This document shows, piece by piece, positions 8,597 to 14,997 of a stretch of 64,000 nt of DNA. Made by a program: the position numbers and the translations under genes. A model generated the notes under the pieces. It worked only from the letters and a program-made list of their open reading frames with translations, did not search any database and was not told the DNA's origin. Source of the DNA: WTGJ01 sp965237765. GTDB taxonomy: Bacteria; Chloroflexota; Anaerolineae; Aggregatilineales; Phototrophicaceae. The DNA is taken from NCBI GenBank assembly GCA_965237765.1, contig OZ250157.1, positions 1,054,001 to 1,118,000 of the forward strand, read 5' to 3'. The number at the start of each line of letters is the position of its first letter. The first letter of the stretch is position 1.

Positions 8597-9372
8597 CTCT
8601 TATTATTGGAATTCGTTGTACAGATGGTGTGGTTGTGGGCGCGGACGGCGCCATGACTTTTGGTTACGACAGCATGAACGCAACCATCATGCAAACTTAC
8701 AGACAGAAAATAAATACTATCAATCACAAGCATATCAAGGCATTAGTCGCTGGTTCAGGAGAGATTGGTTTAGCCCAACGCTTTGACAACATAGTGTCTA
8801 ATCACACTTGGAATTCCGGATCAATAAAGAAACCAACCATTGAAACTGGTACTGTTATCTGCAATTTGGCTATAAAGGATTTTGCTAAGACTCAACAAAA
8901 CTATGAACAAGGCTACGGTTTCTGTGCTCTAATGGCAATGCTACATGTAAAAGGGAGTGATACAAGCTTCGAGTTGATTGAATTTTATCTACGAAATTTG
9001 CGGCCTGAAGTAAAATTGGGGGATAATTGGTATGTATCTATCGGTTCTGGGAAAAATATAGCTGATCCGTTACTCGGATTAATGCGAAGAATTTATTGGA
9101 AAAACAAACAACCCAATTTGCAAAATGGTATATTTGTGACTCACTTAGTGCTGAAACTAGCATGCGAAATGGCACCAGGCGGTATCGCCCCACCGATCCA
9201 ATTAGCTGTATTATCCAATAACACTGAAGGGCAACCCCTTGCTAGAGTGTTATCTGATGAGGAATTACAAGAAAGTTTGAGTGCTGTTGAAAATGCCCTA
9301 GAGCATTATGGAAAATATCCAGCAAGCCATCTTGAAAGTGTCGAAAAAGAACCACCAATTCTTGAAAAGTAG
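8593..9372 (+). CDS. Proteasome beta-subunit-like Ntn hydrolase
   Basis: A 259-residue protein starting MTLIIGIRCTDGVVVGADGA. After removal of Met, Thr1 would be the N-terminal nucleophile and Asp falls exactly at position 17, as in proteasome beta subunits; RQKINTI supplies a Lys equivalent to Lys33, shifted by about five residues. The following ALVAGSGEIGLAQRF and YVSIGSGKNIADPLL match strands and the Ser-Gly region of the fold. The C-terminus ends in a charged tail. It overlaps the SocA/Panacea-like gene by 4 bases. Stand-alone bacterial proteasome homologues exist (HslV, Anbu, BPH), but this sequence does not look like any of them. It could be a protease or amidase that targets or is restrained by its partner; that is inference. 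Confidence 0.72.
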   Translation: MTLIIGIRCTDGVVVGADGAMTFGYDSMNATIMQTYRQKINTINHKHIKALVAGSGEIGLAQRFDNIVSNHTWNSGSIKKPTIETGTVICNLAIKDFAKTQQNYEQGYGFCALMAMLHVKGSDTSFELIEFYLRNLRPEVKLGDNWYVSIGSGKNIADPLLGLMRRIYWKNKQPNLQNGIFVTHLVLKLACEMAPGGIAPPIQLAVLSNNTEGQPLARVLSDEELQESLSAVENALEHYGKYPASHLESVEKEPPILEK

Positions 9373-9422
9373 TAATATACAAGCAGTTTCTACAACCAGA
9401 CAAAATCTATATCATCAAAATC

Positions 9423-12353
9423 TCAAGTAGAACGCCTGCGCGAGAAGGCCCGGGCGAGTTCACCAAGCCAGAGGACGGGCGAGGTGGCGAGGGCGATGAG
9501 GAGCCAATCCTCGGCGCGGAGGGGGACGGTGCGGAAGACTTCGCCGCCCCAGCTGACGAGGGCCAGCTGACCGAGCAGGATGATGGCGAGGATGAGCGTG
9601 AAGCTGGGATTGGCGAACCACCCCAAGAGGGCGGAGCGGCCGGTGCCGGCGGCGCGGGCATTCAGCAGATTCCAGAGCTGCAGGAAGACGAAGGCGGTGA
9701 AGAAGGCGCTCTCGGCGTAGCGTTGCTGAGCGCCGCCGTCATAGAGATTCGCGTCAAACACCAGCAGCAGCGCGGCCAGGGCGACGATGAAGGCGACGCC
9801 GACGGCGAGGATCTGAGTGGCGATCGAGCGGGTCAGGATGAAGGCGGATGGGTCGCGCGGCGGGCGGCGCATCTCTATTTCCTGCGGCGGCTCGGTCGCC
9901 AGGGCCAGGGCCGCCAGCGTATCCATGATCAGGTTCACCCAGAGCATCTGGGGGATGGTGAGGGGGAAGGGCACGCCCAGGAAGGGGCCCAGCAAGGCGA
10001 CGCCCAGCGCCGTCAGGTTGATCGTCAGCTGGAAGAGCAGGAAGCGCTGGATGTTGGCGTAGAGCCCGCGCCCCCAACGCACCGAGCGCACGATGCTGGA
10101 GAAAGCATCGTTCAGCAGGATGATGTCGCTCGCTTCTTTGGCGATCTGGTCGCCGGAGCCCATCGCCAGGCCGACGTGGGCGGCGTTCAGGGCCGGCGCA
10201 TCATTCACGCCATCGCCTGTTACGGCGACGATTTCACCGCGCGCGCGCAGCAAATTGACCAGGCGCGTCTTATCATGCGGGCGCGCGCGCGAAAGGATGC
10301 GCAACCTAGTCAATTGCGCCGCGGCCTCCTCATCGCTCATCGCGGCGAATTCACCGCCGTTGAGGTGCAATAGACCGGCGCTATTTTCGTCTTCGTCCGA
10401 CCAGAGCCCGCATTGCCGCGCGATTTCCTGCGCGGTCAGGCCAGTATCGCCGGTGACGATTTTGATATCCACGCCGGCCTGCTGGCATTCGGCAATGGCC
10501 GCGCGCACGTCCTCGCGCAAGGGGTCGATGATGGCGACGAAACCGAGCCAGCGGAAGCCGTCGGGGATTTGCCCGCGCCGCAATTCCTCCCAGACCGCCT
10601 CGTCTTCCGGCGCGCCATCATCGGCCCGCCAGGCGAAGGCGAGCGTGCGCATGCCCCGTCGCTGGTAATCGGCCAGCTGAGTCGCGAGGGCCGCGCGTCG
10701 CTCTTCGGTTAGATCATCGCAGACGGCCAGCGCCAGCTCCGGCGCGCCCTTGAGGTGGATACGCGCGCTGGCTGGATCGCCGAGGCCATCGCTGCCGCCC
10801 ACCCGAGTAGCCATGTATTTGCGCTCGGTAGAGAAGGGCACCTGGCCGATGATGGTGGAAGTGGCACGAGACGACGCGTAATCCTCGCCGCGCTCTTCCC
10901 GCAGCCAACGCAGCAGGGCGCCTTCGGTGCGGTTGCCGATGACCGTCGTCGCGCCCGCGTCATCCTGCCCCAAATTGGCGGTGGAATTGGCGGCGATGGC
11001 CTCGACGATCAGCGCGGCGTCCGCAGCCTCGAATTCCGCCTCGTGCACGGTCATGGTGTTCTGGGTGAGGGTGCCGGTCTTATCGGTGCAGATCACGGTG
11101 GCGGCGCCGACGGCCTCGGTCGCGTTCATGCGCCGCACGAGGCTCTGAGCGGCCATCAGCCGCCGCATGGAATGGGCGAGGCTCAGGGTAACGCTCATCG
11201 CCAGGCCCTCCGGCACGGCGACGACGATGATGGTAATGGCGATCATGAAATAGCGCAGCAGCTCGGTGCCCGCTGCCGCTGGCAGCCACCGCGCTGGGTC
11301 CGCTGGCAAATCTCCCAACAGCCGCGCGAGCAAGATCATCCCCGCGCCGAGGGCCAGGCCTGCAGCAATTGACGCTACCCAGCCGGGTTGGGAGCGCTTC
11401 CCTTGCCCGGCGGGCAACATCGGCCACCAGACGGGCGCCAGCGCCAACAAGGCCGCGGCCGTCAGGGCCGCCAGCGACCACCATTGCCCGCCCACTAAGG
11501 GGAGGGCGCCGCTCGTCGCTCCCTGCAAGACCAGGGCGGCGTAGATGAGGGCGGCGACGGCCAAGCCCACCACACCGATCAGGCGACTGAGGCGCTCCAG
11601 CTGGGCGTTGAGGGGCGAATCGTCCGTTCGCGCCTGCGGCGTGGCGCTCTGCAGGATGCCGGCGATGTAGGTGCCATCGCCCACGGCGCGCAGGCGCAGG
11701 GTCGCGCGGCCATCGACGACGAGCGTGCCGCGATAGACACGGTGGCGCGGGAAGGTGGTTTCATCCAGAGCTGCTGCTTCCGCTACGGTGGGCATCTTAC
11801 GGCGGCAAAGTGCCCGCACGCGCGTCTTACGGCGGCAAAGTGCCCGCACGCGCGCCAGCTTGCTGACCGGGATCGCCTCGCCAGTCAGGCGGGCCTCATC
11901 CACGCGCAGCGAGAGCGCTTCCAGCACTTCGCCATCGGCCGGGATGCCCGCGCCCATCTCCACCAGCACGATATCGCCGACCACCAGCTCGTGCCGCGGC
12001 AGCTCGCGGATTTTGCCGTCGCGCCGGACGACGACGGGCGCTTCGTCGTCCACCTGGCTCAGCAGGTCGAATTCGCGGCCGGCGCGGTATTCGTTGGCGA
12101 AGCTGAGAGCGGTGGCCAGGAAGATGGCGATGAGGATGCCCAGGCCCTCCAGCAGGTTGCCCTCGACGGCGCCGACGGCCAGGGAGACGATGGCGGCCAG
12201 GCTGAGGATGCGAATGATGGGGTCGTCGAATTTTTGGAGGTAGAGGCGCCACCAGGGCGTACGCGGCGGCGGTGTGATGCGGTTGGCGCCGTGCTCGGCG
12301 CGGCTGGCCGTGACTTCGGAGGCGGTCAGGCCCGGGGCGTCGCTCTGTTGCAT
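9423..12353 (-). CDS. Calcium-translocating P-type ATPase
   Basis: About 976 residues from ATG 12353. The frame extends to 12473, but the extra part lies in promoter sequence. It is a P2-type cation pump with the expected order: N-terminal cation-ATPase domain (GLTASEVTASRAEHGANRI), actuator motif LTGEAIPVS (usually TGES, here TGEA), the PEGL ion-binding helix (AVPEGLAMSVTLSLA), phosphorylation site CTDKTGTLT, a nucleotide-binding domain, the hinge TGDGVNDAPAL, and C-terminal helices (PQMLWVNLIMDTLAALALATEPP). It presumably exports Ca2+ across the cytoplasmic membrane. Between the actuator segment and the next strand it carries 20 arginine-rich residues (RALCRRKTRVRALCRRK) encoded by two 30-bp repeats. 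Confidence 0.93.
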   Translation of the reverse strand: MQQSDAPGLTASEVTASRAEHGANRITPPPRTPWWRLYLQKFDDPIIRILSLAAIVSLAVGAVEGNLLEGLGILIAIFLATALSFANEYRAGREFDLLSQVDDEAPVVVRRDGKIRELPRHELVVGDIVLVEMGAGIPADGEVLEALSLRVDEARLTGEAIPVSKLARVRALCRRKTRVRALCRRKMPTVAEAAALDETTFPRHRVYRGTLVVDGRATLRLRAVGDGTYIAGILQSATPQARTDDSPLNAQLERLSRLIGVVGLAVAALIYAALVLQGATSGALPLVGGQWWSLAALTAAALLALAPVWWPMLPAGQGKRSQPGWVASIAAGLALGAGMILLARLLGDLPADPARWLPAAAGTELLRYFMIAITIIVVAVPEGLAMSVTLSLAHSMRRLMAAQSLVRRMNATEAVGAATVICTDKTGTLTQNTMTVHEAEFEAADAALIVEAIAANSTANLGQDDAGATTVIGNRTEGALLRWLREERGEDYASSRATSTIIGQVPFSTERKYMATRVGGSDGLGDPASARIHLKGAPELALAVCDDLTEERRAALATQLADYQRRGMRTLAFAWRADDGAPEDEAVWEELRRGQIPDGFRWLGFVAIIDPLREDVRAAIAECQQAGVDIKIVTGDTGLTAQEIARQCGLWSDEDENSAGLLHLNGGEFAAMSDEEAAAQLTRLRILSRARPHDKTRLVNLLRARGEIVAVTGDGVNDAPALNAAHVGLAMGSGDQIAKEASDIILLNDAFSSIVRSVRWGRGLYANIQRFLLFQLTINLTALGVALLGPFLGVPFPLTIPQMLWVNLIMDTLAALALATEPPQEIEMRRPPRDPSAFILTRSIATQILAVGVAFIVALAALLLVFDANLYDGGAQQRYAESAFFTAFVFLQLWNLLNARAAGTGRSALLGWFANPSFTLILAIILLGQLALVSWGGEVFRTVPLRAEDWLLIALATSPVLWLGELARAFSRRRST
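11794..11853 (+). repeat. 30-bp repeat family, copy 3 (two tandem units in Ca2+ ATPase gene)
   Basis: Two perfect-length units (11794-11823 and 11824-11853) differing in one base. They lie antisense to the gene and are read as ten codons each (RVRALCRRKT). The insertion falls in the actuator region just after the TGEA loop. Confidence 0.88.
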
Positions 12354-12456
12354 ATTCGCATGATAATCGGGGCGAGGAAAAGCGTTACCCCCTAATTGCT
12401 GGGGGGATGCGGCCGGGCGCTTAGGGCACCTGAAGAATGAAGTGTCGGTTTTCGCG
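12296..12456. repeat. Duplicated block A (5' end and upstream region of Ca2+ ATPase gene)
   Basis: About 161 bp, roughly 90% identical by eye to 13581-13741. It spans the first ~19 codons of the ATPase gene and its upstream region, including the conserved stretch AAAAGCGTTACCCCCTAATT. A second shared segment (GCGGCGCGCTACAATTT, ending near 12537 and 13350) also occurs on both sides of hicAB, so the locus holds two interleaved duplications. Confidence 0.85.
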
Positions 12457-12648
12457 CGCGTTCCTCCCTGCACCCTTTCTGTTAACTCGCTGCCTTCGGG
12501 ATATTGCGCTGGGATGGCCGCGGCGCGCTACAATTTACTGATGCGTGCGCCGTGATGTGATGTAGACACTTCCCCTACCGCAAGAGCTGCGCGGTCATGA
12601 AACAGGAGCTTGCAAAATGGTGTCATTTTTGGTATCATACCGGTTGCC

Positions 12649-12903
12649 ATGCGATCGAAGCATCAGCGCACCCTAGAGTGGTTGTTCAGAAGGCCAACGC
12701 TGGCCGATATTCGCTGGGTGGATATCGTCGCCATGTTGCAAGCGGTCGATGTGGAGGTCAGCCAGCGTTCGGGCTCCCGTGTGCTCCTGAAAAAGGGCGC
12801 GGAACGGATGGTGGTTCACCAACCTCATCCAGAGCCAGATACTGGAAAAGCTACGGTCCGTGATATTGCCGCGTTTCTCGAAAGCGTAGGAGAAAAGCCA
12901 TGA
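12649..12903 (+). CDS. hicA: HicA-family toxin (mRNA interferase)
   Basis: An 84-residue protein from ATG 12649; the longer frame upstream is not needed. It has the HicA double-stranded-RNA-binding-like fold pattern: WVDIVAMLQAVDVEVSQRSGSRVLL, VVHQPHPEPDTGKATVRDI and FLESVGEKP. Many HicA proteins have His in the GSH position; here the motif is GSR with His later in VVHQPHP, a variant seen in this branch of the family. It is expected to cleave mRNA when free of HicB. It overlaps hicB by 4 bases (ATGA), the usual order of a hicAB toxin-antitoxin operon. Confidence 0.85.
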   Translation: MRSKHQRTLEWLFRRPTLADIRWVDIVAMLQAVDVEVSQRSGSRVLLKKGAERMVVHQPHPEPDTGKATVRDIAAFLESVGEKP

Positions 12904-13232
12904 TGAAATACAAAGGATACGTCGCCAAAGTCATCTATGACGATTCTGTCGGTCGGCTACACGGGCGTGTTATCAATAGCGGCGCTTACCCTATCGCCAC
13001 CTTCGAAACCGAGAATGTCGCGGATCTTCAGCGCGAATTCGAGCTGTCCATCGATGAATACCTCGCCAGCTGTCGGGAAGACGGTATCGAACCTTTGAAG
13101 CCCATTTCCGGCAGGCTCAGCCTGCGCCTGGGCACGGACTTACACCAACTAGTGGCGCGCGCGTCTGCCGAATGCGGTATGAGCGTGAATCGCTGGATCA
13201 CACAGGCGCTGGAGGAGCAGCTGGCGCGCTGA
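12900..13232 (+). CDS. hicB: HicB-family antitoxin
   Basis: A 110-residue protein with an N-terminal HicB-like partial RNase H fold (MKYKGYVAKVIYDDSVGRLHGRVIN), the dimer/toxin-facing region VADLQREFELSIDEYLASC, and a C-terminal ribbon-helix-helix DNA-binding region (SGRLSLRLGTDLHQLVARASAECGMSVNRWITQAL). It should neutralise HicA and autorepress the operon. Starts at 12900 and 12903 are both possible; the first gives ATGA coupling with hicA. It lies in the space between two copies of a promoter-like segment. Confidence 0.88.
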   Translation: MMKYKGYVAKVIYDDSVGRLHGRVINSGAYPIATFETENVADLQREFELSIDEYLASCREDGIEPLKPISGRLSLRLGTDLHQLVARASAECGMSVNRWITQALEEQLAR

Positions 13233-13354
13233 GGCTGGGCTGGCGGGGCGGCGCGCCTTCGACCATGCGCGCGCTCCGTAGGTTTGCCACCTTCAGGGGA
13301 TTGCGGATGGGGAATTGCGCTGTGTGAAGGGCCGCGGCGCGCTACAATTTGTCG

Positions 13355-13590
13355 ATGCACACGCCGAATTTCCCGCCCCTGCCGCCCGGCCCCTACGCCA
13401 TCCTCTACGCCGACCCGCCCTGGGATTACCGCGGGCAGCTGCAGCACGCCGGGCGCGGCAGCGGCGACAGCGGCGGCGCCATCCGCCATTACCCGACCGT
13501 GACGCTGGCGGATCTGCGGCAGTTGTCGGTCGGCGCGCTCGCCGCGGCCGATTGCCTGCTCTTCCTCTGGGCGACGAGCCCGGCGCGGCT
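13355..13590 (+). pseudogene. Truncated MT-A70-type adenine DNA methyltransferase (N-terminal third)
   Basis: From ATG 13355 the frame encodes about 75 residues closely similar to the intact methylase at 13826: LYADPPWDYRGQLQHAG, GGAIRHYPTVTLADLR, CLLFLWATSP. It contains the catalytic DPPW motif. At about 13581-13590 the similarity ends where duplicated block B begins, and the remainder of the enzyme is missing. Codon use is GC-rich like the backbone, unlike the A+T-rich intact copy, so it is likely an older resident gene rather than a recent duplicate. The fragment lacks the rest of the SAM fold and should be inactive. Confidence 0.85.
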
Positions 13591-13741
13591 GGCCATGACT
13601 TCGGCGGCGGTCAGGCCCGGGGCGTCGCTTTGTTGCATATTCGCATGATAATCGGGGCGGGGAAAAGCGTTACCCCCTAATTGCTGGGGGAATGCGGCCG
13701 GACGCTTAGGGCATCCGAAGGAGAAGGTGCCGGCTTTTCGC
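13581..13741. repeat. Duplicated block B (copy of Ca2+ ATPase upstream region)
   Basis: Second copy of the block at 12296-12456, with scattered substitutions and small indels. It is fused to the broken end of the truncated methylase. It retains TTGCATATTCGCATGATAAT from the ATPase start region. Confidence 0.85.
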
Positions 13742-13751
13742 GTTGAAAATA

Positions 13752-13782
13752 ATTGTAATGATTATAATAATTGTAATATTAC
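13752..13782 (+). promoter_or_regulatory. A+T-rich control region before the restriction-modification pair
   Basis: Two direct copies of ATTGTAAT (13752-13759 and 13770-13777) with an 18-bp period, the second overlapping the palindrome GTAATATTAC (13773-13782). The position, about 45-75 bp before the methylase start, suits an operator or promoter. Autoregulation of the methylase gene is possible but not shown. Confidence 0.4.
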
Positions 13783-13825
13783 TTTAGGGTCATTATCATA
13801 CCTTAAGTAGTTTGGGTGATCACCT

Positions 13826-14413
13826 ATGCGCACAAGCGGTCTAAGGAATGGGTTGACGGGGTTGTTCCCTCCTCTGCCTGAGAAACAATTTCAAATCATT
13901 TATGCTGACCCGCCCTGGGATTACAAAGGGCAATTGCAACACAACGGAGCAGGAGGTTCTGATACAGGCGGCGCTATTCGCCACTATCCGACCGTCACGC
14001 TGGATACACTCAAATATCTGGAAGTAGCGAGCATCGCGGCCAAAGACTGCCTTTTGTTCTTATGGGCGACGAACCCTCATCTAGATCAGGCGATCGACTT
14101 AGGGAAGATCTGGGGATTCAAGTGGGCGACAGTGGCTTTCGTTTGGGATAAGAAACGCTCGAATCCAGGACACTACACACTCAGTCGATGTGAATTATGC
14201 CTTGTTTTCAAGCGCGGGCGCATACCCAGACCACGTGGAGCCCGTAATATTCAACAACTAATAAGCATTCAGCGAGGCCGTCACTCTGAAAAACCGCCTG
14301 AAGTGCGCGAGCGAATCAATAAAATGTTCCCCGATCAAAATAAGATCGAACTATTTGCTAGAGAAGCCGTTCAAAATTGGTATTCATGGGGGTTAGAAAC
14401 GAATGGGACGTAA
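13826..14413 (+). CDS. MT-A70-type adenine DNA methyltransferase, MunI-like modification enzyme
   Basis: A 195-residue N6-adenine methyltransferase of the MT-A70/IME4-like group to which M.MunI belongs. Key features: catalytic motif IYADPPWDYKGQLQH, CLLFLWATNPHL, WATVAFVWDKKR, SRCELCLVFKRG, and a C-terminal PPEVRERINKMFPDQNKIELFAREA. It should protect host DNA by adenine methylation at the site cut by the following endonuclease, whose gene it overlaps by 11 bases. The codon use is A+T-rich. A GC-rich truncated relative lies just upstream. The target sequence cannot be proved from sequence; CAATTG is a guess from resemblance to MunI. Confidence 0.85.
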   Translation: MRTSGLRNGLTGLFPPLPEKQFQIIYADPPWDYKGQLQHNGAGGSDTGGAIRHYPTVTLDTLKYLEVASIAAKDCLLFLWATNPHLDQAIDLGKIWGFKWATVAFVWDKKRSNPGHYTLSRCELCLVFKRGRIPRPRGARNIQQLISIQRGRHSEKPPEVRERINKMFPDQNKIELFAREAVQNWYSWGLETNGT

Positions 14414-14942
14414 GGCCTTATCGGAAAGAGAAAAGTGGCAAGGTAAAAGCGTAGCACGTGGCCAGGGTGCTGAGGATGTATTTCACACAATTATGTCGAT
14501 GTATCTAGATAAAACAGACTTTGCAGCCACTAAAAATCCCGCGGATCTACGCAGCATATATGGGACTCGCATTAGTAAAAATGGACGAAAGGGTCCTCAC
14601 GGTATTTATCCTGAATACGGAATTAAGTCAAACAGCTCGGGTAAATCAATTTATGTTGAGATCAAAAGACAGCGACCTGAAGGCAACGCACATGAACGTG
14701 CATGCAAATATTTCACACCAGGAATTCTGAACTCAATGCGACAACACGCAAACCAGCCTCATGAAGTAATTCCTTTTTGGTGGATATTCACAAATGGGAT
14801 CGCGAACGACAAACATTACAGACAAGAAATCATGCACTGGTTTCAGGGCATAGAGGCTCATGTGTTACTTTGGAAAAAAGTTCACGATCATGCTGCTGTA
14901 ACAAACCACTTTGACCAACACATACGACCTTTGTTGACATAA
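14403..14942 (+). CDS. MunI-like type II restriction endonuclease
   Basis: A 179-residue protein resembling R.MunI (about 200 residues, PD-(D/E)XK fold, EcoRI-like). The strongest similarity, from memory of MunI, is the stretch GNAHERACKYFTPGIL plus PFWWIFTNGIANDKHYRQEI. The catalytic strand VEIKRQ is present. The usual PD upstream of it appears as PE (IYPEYGIKS), so the first acidic residue is Glu rather than Asp. The gene overlaps the methylase by 11 bases, ensuring methylase-first translation. It should cut unmethylated invading DNA. Activity with the Glu substitution is uncertain; other endonucleases tolerate variation here. Confidence 0.78.
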   Translation: MGRKALSEREKWQGKSVARGQGAEDVFHTIMSMYLDKTDFAATKNPADLRSIYGTRISKNGRKGPHGIYPEYGIKSNSSGKSIYVEIKRQRPEGNAHERACKYFTPGILNSMRQHANQPHEVIPFWWIFTNGIANDKHYRQEIMHWFQGIEAHVLLWKKVHDHAAVTNHFDQHIRPLLT

Positions 14943-14997
14943 ATTCATCTTCGCGCGCAGGTGGACGCCTGGGGGCTGGAGCTGACCGATTAGCCGC

